Shown piece by piece: positions 10,100 to 19,221 of a stretch of 64,000 bases of DNA. The notes below the pieces were generated by a model. That model was not told where the DNA came from, did not search any database, and was given only the letters and a program-made list of their open reading frames with translations. Origin of the DNA: Paraburkholderia humisilvae (GTDB taxonomy: Bacteria; Pseudomonadota; Gammaproteobacteria; Burkholderiales; Burkholderiaceae); NCBI RefSeq assembly GCF_902859855.1, contig NZ_CADIKH010000018.1, positions 104,583-168,582 of the forward strand. The letters are read 5' to 3'. Both the position numbers and the translations under genes were made by a program. Each line of letters begins with the position of its first letter. Positions within the stretch are counted from its first letter, which is position 1.

Positions 10100-11524
10100 T
10101 TAGCGGCCCGTTTCCTTCAGGTACTGCGCGCGCGCGGCGACGGCCGTGTTCGCGAAGTCGGAGAACACGCCGTCGATGCCGGCGCGGTAGGCATCGAGAT
10201 ATTCGCCGACCGGGTCACCCTTGTACTTGCCGGGCAGATAGCGCGGTTCGTTGCGGAAGGTGTACGCGTGCACGAACAGGCCGGCCTTGTGCGCGTCGGC
10301 GATCAGGCTGGTCGGCTCGACCGAGTTCACGTCGCTCAGCGCCGGCGCGAAAGGCGTGCCGTCGGCGTTCGTGTCCTTCCACGGCGTGACCTTCCACGCG
10401 AACACTTGCGGCTTCCACGGACCGATACCATCGGCATAGGTCTTCACGTCGGCGAGACCGGCCGGGGTGAGCAGGTCACCGAACCAGCGCGGGTCGCCGT
10501 TTACGGTCCAGCTGTACGGCCGGCCGTCGACGAACGCGTAGTCGTCGTTGGTCTGGTAGATCATCTCGCCCGTCTGGTAGTTGACGGCGTTGCCGTCGAT
10601 CAGCTGCACCATCCGCGCTTGCACGCCTTGGGCGCGCATGTACTTCAGGCTCGCCGGGTCGAAGCTCTGCACGAACACCGGCGCGGTGCGCGTGTTGAGG
10701 TTGTTGTCGTTGAGGAACTTGACGATCGCGTCTTCGAACGGATGCGTGCCGGCCGCACCGCAGCCGTTGGCGATTGCCTGCTGATTGTTCCAGTAGGGGT
10801 TCTTCGCTTCCGGATAGATCGTGAACGGCTTGCCCGTGACAACGGACTTCGCGCGTGCGATGTCGTAGACCTCCTGCATCGTCAGGACCGGGAACTGGCC
10901 GTTCAGCGCGGTCGGGCGCACGTCCTTCGCATCGAACGTGGTGCCGCGGATCCATTGCTTGAGCTCGGCCACCGTGAAGTCGGTGATCGACCAGTCGTTG
11001 GTATGGTCCTCGCCATCGACGATCAGCGATTTCAACACCGATTTCGGATCGGCCGGGTCGGTCAGGTCGCTCAGGTAGGAGGCGGGGCCGGTGGTCGGTG
11101 TGGTGGTCCACTTGACCGGCACGCGCACGCCGGGCACGGTGCGCTTGCGCGAGGCGACGTCGGCGTTGGTCTTCGCGACGTCGGCGACGTTCGTGTTGTC
11201 GCTAAGCCACGGGTTGTGACGCGCGACGAGCACGCAGTCCTTGCTCAGGTGCAGGTCTTCCTCGAGCGAGTCGGCGCCGGCGTCGGCTGCCGCTTCGTAC
11301 GAAACTTGCGTTTCCTCCGGATAGAGGCCGGGCAAGCCGCGATGGCCGATCACGAGCGGCGTGTTGCCGTCGAGTGTGTTCAGCGCGGAGGGCGTTTGGG
11401 TCGGCGCTGGCGTGGCGGGATCGTCACTGCCTCCGCATCCGCTCAGGGCCACGCTGCTGAACAGCGCGACCAGTAGGCACGAAATGCCGGTTCGGGAAAG
11501 CGTCATGGAGTGGTTTTTCTTCAT
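10100..11524 (-). CDS. Glycerophosphodiester phosphodiesterase lipoprotein (GlpQ-like)
   Basis: Hydrolyses glycerophosphodiesters (deacylated phospholipids) to glycerol 3-phosphate and an alcohol, here probably anchored to the envelope. The 474-residue protein has a basic N terminus, a hydrophobic stretch and the lipobox LSGC (Cys30). The GDPD catalytic signature is clear: VIGHRGLPGLYPEET (His61, Arg62), SLEEDLHLSKD (Glu88, Asp90) and ARHNP (His103). Long insertions make it larger than E. coli GlpQ, as is usual in this subgroup. The start at 11524 was chosen so that the signal sequence begins with MKKN. The frame is open to 11815, but that extension is low in GC and not protein-like; an ATG at 11506 is also possible. 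Confidence 0.9.
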   Translation of the reverse strand: MKKNHSMTLSRTGISCLLVALFSSVALSGCGGSDDPATPAPTQTPSALNTLDGNTPLVIGHRGLPGLYPEETQVSYEAAADAGADSLEEDLHLSKDCVLVARHNPWLSDNTNVADVAKTNADVASRKRTVPGVRVPVKWTTTPTTGPASYLSDLTDPADPKSVLKSLIVDGEDHTNDWSITDFTVAELKQWIRGTTFDAKDVRPTALNGQFPVLTMQEVYDIARAKSVVTGKPFTIYPEAKNPYWNNQQAIANGCGAAGTHPFEDAIVKFLNDNNLNTRTAPVFVQSFDPASLKYMRAQGVQARMVQLIDGNAVNYQTGEMIYQTNDDYAFVDGRPYSWTVNGDPRWFGDLLTPAGLADVKTYADGIGPWKPQVFAWKVTPWKDTNADGTPFAPALSDVNSVEPTSLIADAHKAGLFVHAYTFRNEPRYLPGKYKGDPVGEYLDAYRAGIDGVFSDFANTAVAARAQYLKETGR

Positions 11525-12359
11525 GTGGCTGGGGTGGGTTATCGAACATGAATGCGCGGCTGACTGCCGCGGGAACGACGGAGGGATTGCGGTAAAGATT
11601 GAAAGAAGGGTGTGCCGGGCGACACGTTTTTCTGACATTTCATGTTTTTCTGTTTTAAAAATGTAAAACACGAAGTTTGCATTTGTAATATGACAAATAT
11701 TTGCTGGATGGGAGCGATCGCTCTTTGCGTGAGAAAAGTTAAGGTTCTCCCGAAGGATTCCGGCTCGAATATGTATTTCTAATAGCTTTCGATGTCGCGA
11801 CGAGCAGGCCATCAAGCGATTTTTCGAACGGCTCCGAGGCTTTCGTTTTTGTTTTCTCGTTTTCGAGCCAGGCTTCGCCTGCCGACCGCGCCGGATGCTT
11901 CGTGCGCGCGCATATCGGCCATGTGTCGCGTTCGGGCAAATGAGGTGACGGTTTGCTCGAAGCTTCGGTTGCCGCCCGCGGAGTCAGGTCGTCGACACGG
12001 TCCGAAACCTGCCGCTATCCGGGCAATACAACCGGAGCCGGTGCGCGGTTGGCCATCCTCGCGTCCCTGGTTGCGGCAAGTGTCCGAATATGTGGACAGC
12101 GTGCGCGAATCTGGAGTTCGCCAATACGCCGAGCTATGATCCGGCGTCCACGATGGGGAAGCTGGGCGTCGTAGGGTCGAACAGAGCCCGCGCGCCGGCG
12201 ATCGTGCAACGACATCACAGGCGCGCACCGAGGCCACGCAACGCATGCCCGTCGCGTTGTCCTTCCGCCTGTGCGTGACGCAAGTGATAAAGAAAGTGCG
12301 ACGAGTCGAGCAACTCGCGACGCCGCATCGTAGAACGATAAATTAAAAGGGGGGCTTGC
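11525..12359. other. 835-base intergenic region with AT-rich inverted repeats
   Basis: No gene is convincing here. The part next to the phosphodiesterase gene is AT-rich and contains two close inverted repeats: TGTTTTA-n6-TAAAACA at 11651-11670 and ATTTGT-n6-ACAAAT at 11681-11698. A perfect palindrome GAGCGATCGCTC follows at 11712-11723. These are good candidates for operators of the leftward gene. The rest (11780-12300) is GC-rich and holds the promoter of the chemoreceptor gene, which I could not define. Confidence 0.5.
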
Positions 12360-13916
12360 ATGCTACGGAACATCAGCATTCGAGCGAGCATTACGCTCGT
12401 GATCGCAGTGTTCTTCGTCATTCTGGCGGTGGCGAGCGCGGCCGGCGTCGGCGCGCTGAAGCAAAGCAACGATGCGCTGCGCGAGATGTATGAGAACGAC
12501 ACGACCGCCCTGATCAGTTTGAAGTCGAGCGACGAGCTGCTTCAGCATGCGCGCGTGTCTCTCGACAGTTACATGGCCTTGTACGGCGTGGGCGATCCTG
12601 AGCCGGAGCTGCTCGCCGCGGCACGTAGCGACCTGGGCGAGTCCGATCGCGCTTTCGACAATTACCTCGCGCTTCAACCGCAGAATGCCGAGTCCCTGGC
12701 GGCGGTGACCGAGCTGAAACAGAAACGCATGTCTTTTATCAAAGACGCGGTGCTGCCGTCGCTCGCTGCGTTAAACGAAATGAATTTCAGTGGCTTCAAG
12801 GATCTGCAGGGTAAAAACACACAAGCGCTGGCGAACGCCTATCAGACTGCAATGACTGCGCGCGCGAACGCGGTTATCGACACGCAGAAATCGCGTTATG
12901 CCGATGCGCAGGCGCGCTTCAGGTTCATGGTTGCGGCGCTCGCCGGCGTGTCGGCGCTCGCGCTCGTCATAAGTTTTCTCGCTCGTGCGATGCTCATCGG
13001 GGTCGTCGCACGTCCCGTCGCGCAGTTGATGACCCATCTGCGACGCATCGCTTCGGGCGATCTTCGCGCCGACGTCGTGATCGAGCGCCGCAACGAGATG
13101 GGGGCGCTGCTGGCTGATTTGAAGACCATGCAGGACGCGCTCGCTGACACGGTGCGAAGCGTGCGGGCGAGCACCGAATCGATCAACGGCGGCGCACAGG
13201 AAATCGCGACAGGCAGCGCCGATCTGTCGCGCCGCACCGAACAGCAGGCGGTCTCGCTCGAGCGTACGGCTGCGAGCATGGAGGAGTTGACTTCGACCGT
13301 GAAGCGCAATGCGGACAATGCGGATCAGGCGAACAGGCAGGCGTTGCGCGCATCCGAGACAGCGGCCCTGGGGGGGCAGGTAGTGAGCGACGTGGTGAGG
13401 ACCATGCAGGGCATTTCAGCGCATTCGTCGAAGATCGCGGAAATCGTCGGCCTGATCGACAGCATCGCATTCCAGACCAACATCCTCGCGTTGAACGCCG
13501 CGGTCGAGGCCGCGCGAGCCGGCGAACTGGGGCGAGGCTTTGCCGTAGTCGCAAGCGAGGTCCGCAGTCTGGCTCAGCGCAGCGCCAGCGCGGCGAAGGA
13601 AATCAAACAGCTGATCGTTGACACGGTTGAAAAGATTGACGAGGGCTCGTCGCTGGCCGACCGGGCGGGCCACACGATGACCGACATTGTGTCTTCCGTG
13701 AAGACGGTCAGCGATTACATGACCGAGATCTTCGCGGCGGCTCAGGAGCAAAGCGCTGGCATCGAAGACATCAACCGCGCGGTGATGCAGATGGACTCGA
13801 CCACGCAGCAGAACGCGGCGCTCGTCGAACAGGCGACCGCAGCGGCCCGTTCGCTCGAAGAACAGGCCGTGGTTCTGGGTAACGCGGTCGCGGTGTTTAA
13901 GCTGGAGTCGGCTTAG
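12360..13916 (+). CDS. Methyl-accepting chemotaxis protein
   Basis: Transmembrane chemoreceptor of 518 residues that would signal through CheA/CheW. Layout: first membrane span about 10-30; periplasmic helical ligand-binding domain of the Tar/4-helix-bundle type about 31-188; second span about 189-211; HAMP about 212-265; cytoplasmic signalling domain to the end. The conserved hairpin tip is intact (IAFQTNILALNAAVEAARAGE, about 369-389, then GRGFAVVASEVRSLAQRSA). There is no CheR-tethering NWETF-type pentapeptide at the C terminus. The ligand is unknown. The ATG at 12360 is preceded by a G-rich stretch (AAAAGGGGGG) that may act as the ribosome binding site. Confidence 0.95.
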   Translation: MLRNISIRASITLVIAVFFVILAVASAAGVGALKQSNDALREMYENDTTALISLKSSDELLQHARVSLDSYMALYGVGDPEPELLAAARSDLGESDRAFDNYLALQPQNAESLAAVTELKQKRMSFIKDAVLPSLAALNEMNFSGFKDLQGKNTQALANAYQTAMTARANAVIDTQKSRYADAQARFRFMVAALAGVSALALVISFLARAMLIGVVARPVAQLMTHLRRIASGDLRADVVIERRNEMGALLADLKTMQDALADTVRSVRASTESINGGAQEIATGSADLSRRTEQQAVSLERTAASMEELTSTVKRNADNADQANRQALRASETAALGGQVVSDVVRTMQGISAHSSKIAEIVGLIDSIAFQTNILALNAAVEAARAGELGRGFAVVASEVRSLAQRSASAAKEIKQLIVDTVEKIDEGSSLADRAGHTMTDIVSSVKTVSDYMTEIFAAAQEQSAGIEDINRAVMQMDSTTQQNAALVEQATAAARSLEEQAVVLGNAVAVFKLESA

Positions 13917-14054
13917 CGTGCCTGCCGGGAATAATGGATGCCGGTAGGAGGCGACCGCGGCCGAGAGCGGTGGTCTGGCCACGCTAAGCGGGGACATCGC
14001 AGGCATCGGCTAGCGCGACGAGTCCCGTTCGTCGAATACGCGCATGGCAATCGG

Positions 14055-14572
14055 TTACCACGCGTGGTGTGTCTCATTGGGCCACAATTCGCCGTGATCC
14101 AGGATCACTCTACCCTCGAAATCCGGGCTACCTCGCGGATTGTCGACGCGTAGCGAGGTGCTTGGGTCGCCGTCCAGTATCGAGTAGACATCGAACAGCA
14201 ATTGGGCCCAAACCTGATAGTGGAATGTCCAGCCACTCGCGTCGCGCGAACCGACGGCGATACCCTTCACGTTTGCCGCCGGACGGTATGGACCGGACCC
14301 GAACTGATTGCGCTTTAGCGTGGCGAAGAGGTCCTCCGTGTGACCGGTATGATTTCGACTCGTGATGAGGATGTGCACGCCGTTCTTGTCCTGCACCATT
14401 CGATCACCAATGACGGTGTAGTGAAACCGAGGCGATCATATTCGTTTTGCAGCGTCACGCTGGCTGGATTGGGCGGAGCCAACATGTTCTGCGAAGCGGC
14501 CTCGACGAGCAGTGCATATTTCTCCAGCAGTTGCCCGGTATTGCCGAGCGCCAACGTTTCGTACTTGTTCAA
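14055..14572 (-). pseudogene. Frameshifted gene of unknown family (about 172 residues if repaired)
   Basis: Two overlapping leftward frames join into one plausible protein if a single base is restored near 14425-14430, where GGTTTCAC probably lacks one C. The repaired join reads YDRLGF followed by HYTVIGDRMVQDKNG. Upstream frame: NKYETLALGNTGQLLEKYALLVEAAS. Downstream frame: HILITSRNHTGHTEDLFATLKRNQF, ending GELWPNETHHAW. The start is inferred as TTG at 14572, since GGAGG lies 7 bases upstream; GTG at 14650 is an alternative without such a site. I do not recognise the family. It is either a recent pseudogene or a sequencing error. Base composition is lower in GC than the flanking genes. Confidence 0.6.
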
Positions 14573-15045
14573 TGTGTCGCCTCCGTTCGCTTGCCCATGC
14601 CTACCGTCAGGAGTGGTCCGAGGAAACGGCTGGCGGGTGGACTTGACCACGCGACGTTAAATACATCCGATCGCGCGGACAATACCAGGAACCAGACCAG
14701 GTATCCCTTTGTGGCACGCGGCGAACGGATTTGCGCCGCGCAGCATGCATTGCCAGCCGGCTTGCCGCGAGGCATGAAGCAATACTTCACATGAGCGAAC
14801 CTGACTCATCAAGTCAACAAAAAATGTCCTTTAGGGTCAATCGACTCGATAACCGGTGACAGAAAATAAAACTAACGCGCATAAGACTTGCGAATGGATT
14901 TGCCGTCCGATTGGCGCACTCGAACGTTTCGCTGCACTGACACGCTCCCTGGATAAAGAAGCGTTAAAGCACGATTGCTTTGACTAAGGAACACGACGTG
15001 AGGCGGCGATCGATATATTTCGATTTGAATACTAAGGGAAGCCTC
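14573..15045. other. Intergenic region, lower GC, no gene seen
   Basis: About 470 bases between divergent genes. It becomes clearly AT-rich from about 14800 to 14880. It should hold the promoters of both neighbours, but I see no convincing boxes or repeats. Confidence 0.4.
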
Positions 15046-15633
15046 ATGGAACGGATGCAGAACCATGACCGCATGGACGCGGCGGGCCTCGACACCGCCG
15101 TCGCTACGCTTGTGCTTGCGTTCAACGAAGATCCGCTGATGCGCTGGGTGTTCGATAGTCCGGAGCAGTACCTGACATACGCGCCGCGCCTGATTCGCGT
15201 GATAGCCGGCAACGCGTTCGCTTCGGACAGCGCGCAACTGAGCAGCGACGGCCGCGCGGTCGCGTGCTGGACACCGCCGCGCACGCATCACGACGACGCA
15301 TCGGTGCTCGCGATCGTAAGCGAGGCCTGCGCACCGCAGCGGCTCGCGGCGGTGATAGGCATGATCGAACAACTTGATGGCTACCGCCCGGCCGGCGACT
15401 TCTGGTATCTCTCGATGCTCGGTGTCGAGCCAGTATGCCGCGCCAAAGGGTATGGAGCGTCGCTGCTCGCACAACGCTTGTGCGAATGTGATGCGGCGCG
15501 GTTGCCCGCATCGCTGTGGTCGTCGAACGAGCGCAATTTGTCGTTCTATCAGCGGCAAGGCTTCGAAGTGCAGGCGCGATTGCAGAAGGCCGACGCTCCG
15601 CCGATCTTTCCTATGCTGCGTGCGCCGCGCTAA
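15046..15633 (+). CDS. GNAT family N-acetyltransferase
   Basis: A 195-residue acetyl-CoA-dependent transferase. The core has YLSMLGVEPVCRAKGYGASLLAQRL, which is strand 4 followed by the acetyl-CoA pyrophosphate loop (RxxGxG/A type: R-A-K-G-Y-G-A). The closing segment LWSSNERNLSFYQRQGFEVQ is the usual Asn/Tyr motif of strand 5 and helix 4. The ATG at 15046 follows AAGGGAAGCCTC. The acceptor cannot be told from sequence. The composition and lone position next to a broken gene suggest a flexible segment. Confidence 0.88.
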   Translation: MERMQNHDRMDAAGLDTAVATLVLAFNEDPLMRWVFDSPEQYLTYAPRLIRVIAGNAFASDSAQLSSDGRAVACWTPPRTHHDDASVLAIVSEACAPQRLAAVIGMIEQLDGYRPAGDFWYLSMLGVEPVCRAKGYGASLLAQRLCECDAARLPASLWSSNERNLSFYQRQGFEVQARLQKADAPPIFPMLRAPR

Positions 15634-15832
15634 CGGGTCTGCGATCGCACGCGAGCGATTCCTGATCCAGGAAAAGGCAAATGAAAGGTGACGGCCTAAA
15701 AGCTGCTAATCAGTTTTATCCGATTTTCAAATGAGCGATATCGATAGTCATATCGGCTTTGAGCGTCCGATCCTTCTTATCGCGACACGACTTATCAGAT
15801 TGGCTTTTACATCCTCACCAGGAGCCTTATAC

Positions 15833-16549
15833 ATGAAGCCCCATATTGTCGTTCACATGATGTCTTCGCTTGACGGGCGCAGTTTGACGAATGGCTGGAA
15901 CCTCGATTTCGCATTTGATCTGTATGAAAACACTGCTGCCACGTTTGAAGCCGATGGCTGGATCTGCGGACGTGTGACCATGCAAGAGATTTCGCAAGGT
16001 ACCTGTGGAAGCGTGATCATGGAACGGAATTCGCCCGGCACGGACTATCCGAAAGGTCTCGCAAAACGTGCAATCCCTCGCACCGATCGATTCGTCGAGC
16101 GCAACGCGGATCAATACGCTATTTCCATCGATCCGAACGGACGAGTCGTGTGGAAGAGCAACACGGCGCTCAGATCGCACGTCATCGAAGTATTGACAGA
16201 ACAGGTCGACGACGACTATCTGGCTTACCTCCAATCTATAGGCGTCTCGTACATGTTCGGTGGGAAGTCGGAGATCGATCTCGACAAGGTCGTGCAAACG
16301 CTTGCACGCGAACTGGGCGTGAAAAAGCTGATTGTGGAAGGCGGCTCGCTTGTGTGCGGCACGTTCATCAATGCGCGTCTCGTCGACGAAGTGAGTGTAT
16401 TGATCCTGCCTCTGGTGGATGGCCGCAGGGATTATCCGTCATCGTTTGAAGTAGCGATGGAAAAGTGGCACGCACCTGCGTATCTCAAGCTTATGTCCAT
16501 TGAAAAAGTGGAGCATGACGCGATCTGGCTGCGCTATAAGAACGGCTGA
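15833..16549 (+). CDS. RibD C-terminal / dihydrofolate reductase-like domain protein
   Basis: A 238-residue NAD(P)H-dependent reductase-like protein. It opens with PHIVVHMMSSLDGRSL, the typical first strand and active-site Ser-Leu-Asp-Gly of RibD-type reductases. It continues with YMFGGKSEIDLDKVVQTLARELGVKKLIVEGGSLVCGTFINARLVDEVSVLILPLVDG, which carries the EGG nucleotide-binding motif. There is no deaminase domain, so it is not a full RibD. The start at 15833 has AGGAG 8 bases upstream. The substrate is not known; riboflavin synthesis is not implied by the neighbours. Confidence 0.87.
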   Translation: MKPHIVVHMMSSLDGRSLTNGWNLDFAFDLYENTAATFEADGWICGRVTMQEISQGTCGSVIMERNSPGTDYPKGLAKRAIPRTDRFVERNADQYAISIDPNGRVVWKSNTALRSHVIEVLTEQVDDDYLAYLQSIGVSYMFGGKSEIDLDKVVQTLARELGVKKLIVEGGSLVCGTFINARLVDEVSVLILPLVDGRRDYPSSFEVAMEKWHAPAYLKLMSIEKVEHDAIWLRYKNG

Positions 16550-16600
16550 ACAAGCCGACGCACGGCAATACATCGACAATTCGATTGCCGCCAGGTGTGA

Positions 16601-18163
16601 CTAGAAGGTCGTTCTGCCGCGGATCAAGTCTGCCGCCTTTTCTGCGATGGCGATAACGGTCGCGTTGGTGTTACCTCGGACGATACTGGGCATGACCGAG
16701 GCATCGACAACCCGCAAGCGTTCGACGCCAAGCACGTTTAACTGCGCGTCCACCACCCGACCGATCGGGCACGAGCCCGCCGGGTGAAAGGAACACTGCG
16801 CATATCGCCGAACATAGGACAGGATTGCTTCCGTGCTATCTGATGCGGGAACCCGATGTGCGGCACGGCATACCGCGCGCAGCGCCGGTTGCGCCGCGAT
16901 GTGCAGCGCAATCCTTATGCCCGCCACCATAGTGTCGCAATCCTCCGATGTGGTCAGGAAATTGTGCACGATGCGGGGCTTTTCGTCCGGGCGGGCGCTG
17001 CGCAGGCTAACCTTGCCTCGGCTCGTCGGCTTCAGCACGCACGGCCCAAACGAATAGCCGTTTAGCGGTGATACAGCGGGTTCGCCATCTCGAACGACGA
17101 CCGGAACCATCATCAACTGCACATCCGGCGCGGCGAGCGCAGGGTCGGTGCGCACGAAACCACCACCCTCCCCCAGATTGGAGGTCAACGGGCCTCGTCC
17201 CTCGTCGCGATAGAGCGCAAGGTCGGCGGCTGAACCGGCGTGAATGGCCGAAGGTACGTCGCTAAGGTAAGCGAGGTTTGCCCGACAATGGTTCTGTAGA
17301 TTCTCCCCGACAGGAAGATCGAGAACGGGACGGATACCGTGTGACTCCAGTTCGCTCGCGATGCCGATTCCGGACAGCATTAACAGTTGCGGCGAGTTGT
17401 ACGCGCCACAACAAACAATCACTTCACGATCGGCGAATAGCGTTGTCGTATTTCCGTTCCGGGTCAGCTCGATGCCAAGCGCGGTGTGTTCCCGGAAAAG
17501 GATGTGCGTAACCAGCGACTCTGCGATCACGTGAAGATTGGGCCGGCCGCTAGCCGGGTGCAAGTATGCGGCCGCTGCGCTACAACGCCTTCCATCACGT
17601 TGATTCAGTTGAAACAGTCCGAAGCCGTCCTGCTCGTCACCGTTGAAATCATTGTTATGCGGGTAGCCGGCCTGAACGGCCGCTTCAACGAAGGACTCAA
17701 CCAGCGGGTGATTCGAGCGGCCATTGGTGACGGACAGCGGGCCGTCGTTGCCATGCAAGGCGCTGCGGTGCTCGTCGTTGCCCTCGGATCTGCGGAAATA
17801 CGGCAACAGCTCGGCATAGGACCATCCGGGTGCGCCCTCGTGGACCCAACCATCGAAATCGGTCCTGTTGCCGCGGATGTACACCATTCCATTGATCGAC
17901 GAAGTGCCACCCAGCATTCTTCCGCATGCGAGGTTGATCTGTCGTCCATCGAGGCCTCGCTCTGACTCCGACAGATAGTTCCAGTCGACGGTGGTCCCGA
18001 GCAGCTTCGGAAAAGCGATCGGCATCTGCACTTCGTCGGCAGTATCGGCGCCGCCGGCCTCGACGAGCGCGACACGCACAAGCGGGTCTTCGGTCAGGCG
18101 CATGGCAAGGACGCAACCGGCGGAACCCGCCCCCACGACGATGTAATCGTAATTCAGTCGCAC
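16601..18163 (-). CDS. GMC family FAD-dependent oxidoreductase (choline dehydrogenase-like)
   Basis: A 520-residue glucose-methanol-choline oxidoreductase that would oxidise an alcohol with FAD. Seen: DYIVVGAGSAGCVLAMRL (FAD motif, 6-23), the GMC signature GRMLGGTSSINGMVYIRG, the second signature GAYNSPQLLMLSGIG, the catalytic His in CSFHPAGSCPIG, and the C-terminal GNTNATVIAIAEKAADLI with the partner Asn. The start is probably the GTG at 18163, with GGGAG just upstream. The frame is open to 18226 through a TTG, which would add residues not expected before the FAD motif. The substrate is unknown. No aldehyde dehydrogenase or cytochrome partner is adjacent. Confidence 0.9.
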   Translation of the reverse strand: MRLNYDYIVVGAGSAGCVLAMRLTEDPLVRVALVEAGGADTADEVQMPIAFPKLLGTTVDWNYLSESERGLDGRQINLACGRMLGGTSSINGMVYIRGNRTDFDGWVHEGAPGWSYAELLPYFRRSEGNDEHRSALHGNDGPLSVTNGRSNHPLVESFVEAAVQAGYPHNNDFNGDEQDGFGLFQLNQRDGRRCSAAAAYLHPASGRPNLHVIAESLVTHILFREHTALGIELTRNGNTTTLFADREVIVCCGAYNSPQLLMLSGIGIASELESHGIRPVLDLPVGENLQNHCRANLAYLSDVPSAIHAGSAADLALYRDEGRGPLTSNLGEGGGFVRTDPALAAPDVQLMMVPVVVRDGEPAVSPLNGYSFGPCVLKPTSRGKVSLRSARPDEKPRIVHNFLTTSEDCDTMVAGIRIALHIAAQPALRAVCRAAHRVPASDSTEAILSYVRRYAQCSFHPAGSCPIGRVVDAQLNVLGVERLRVVDASVMPSIVRGNTNATVIAIAEKAADLIRGRTTF

Positions 18164-18699
18164 CAGGCTCTCCCAGATCGCAGTGCCGCGAAATCCACGC
18201 GCAGAAATCGACTTTCGATACACCAAACGTAGCAGCTGTTACGCGCGTAAAGATCGCCCGGCCGAGCCGGCGTTCCGTTCTCCGAAGCGTGACGGTCATT
18301 GATCAATCGATGGTGAGAGATTGCGGATGCGGTACATCACGCGGGCAATCCATGGCGTGCGAACTTACCCAAGACCCAGTCGGAATTGGGCTTGGGGGTG
18401 TCCGTTTCTGTCCAAATGGCGTGGTTACTGGCGCGCATGCGCGATGTTTCCAGGTAACCGCTGTGCGACCTGCGACGCGATGAATTCTTGCAATTTTCAT
18501 TTGTTCTTGTATCGGATCCTTAAGGTTTTCGTCCTCTTTTGTTAAGTTTTTATCTTTATTGGGGAGATACAGGCCGTCGCGTGTCTGAAAATGGCTTCAA
18601 CAATGGTCGACAAAAACGCAACTAACGGTCTGTTCCGCCACGCGCCCGCGAACGGGCGCCGCCCCTGCCTGAGCGGGCGCCGCGTAAGCCCAGCCTGCA
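18164..18699. other. Intergenic region with imperfect hairpins
   Basis: About 535 bases with no convincing gene. Two imperfect hairpins are visible: CCCAAGACCCA / TGGGCTTGGG at 18368-18396, and GGTTACTGG / CCAGGTAACC at about 18423-18460. An AT-rich stretch lies at 18485-18565. A direct repeat of CGGGCGCCGC occurs at about 18653 and 18674. Functions unknown. Confidence 0.4.
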
Positions 18700-18927
18700 T
18701 CAACTGAGGGAGGCCAGCAGGATAGACAGCTTGCGAATATGCGACTTGAACGCGTCGGAGACTTCGCGATCGTGGCCAGAGCTCAAATGGGGCGTTTCGG
18801 CCAGCTCGACCTGCTGCTGGAATTCGTCGGCGACCTTGCGTCGGTCGTCAGGAGGCATCGCGCGGATCAGCGACACCATCAGCAGTTCCTGCGCATGAAT
18901 GATTCCGAGCATCGCTTGCGCGTTCAT
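18700..18927 (-). CDS. Small helical hypothetical protein
   Basis: A 75-residue soluble protein, probably all helical (MNAQAMLGIIHAQELLMVSLIRAM, then DDRRKVADEFQQQVELAE). The start at 18927 has a strong ribosome binding site (GGAGG, 5 bases before the ATG), and the codons fit the genome. No recognised family. It is divergent from the glycogen phosphorylase gene across about 290 bases. Confidence 0.66.
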   Translation of the reverse strand: MNAQAMLGIIHAQELLMVSLIRAMPPDDRRKVADEFQQQVELAETPHLSSGHDREVSDAFKSHIRKLSILLASLS

Positions 18928-19221
18928 GTCGACCTCCGTCCAGCGCTGTCGCCGATATGCCTTCTTTCGATTCCATACTAGTGCAACTCGGGTGACAGTT
19001 TGCACCGTATCCGTGCGCGGGCCGCGGGTCCACTCCTGCCCGCTGGCGAGCGCAAGGCCGGCGTCGGCGCGGCATGTTCATTGCGTCGCAGTGCCCTCGC
19101 GGATGACGCGACACGGCAAAATGTCCTAATCTGCTTATTTATCCACCAGACCGGCTCGCGCCGCTTGCGCCTTACCGTTTGCGTTCCAGGTGCGTGCCGC
19201 GTCGCTTTACCGGAGGCTTCG

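Noticed and set aside
10091..11476. Long rightward frame of 461 codons antisense to the glycerophosphodiesterase gene
   Set aside because: Its translation is Arg/Val/His-rich with no domain and arises from G/C-rich third positions on the other strand. The opposite gene has clear catalytic motifs.
11525..11815. N-terminal extension of the phosphodiesterase frame
   Set aside because: AT-rich, not protein-like, and would precede the lipoprotein signal sequence, so it is regulatory DNA.
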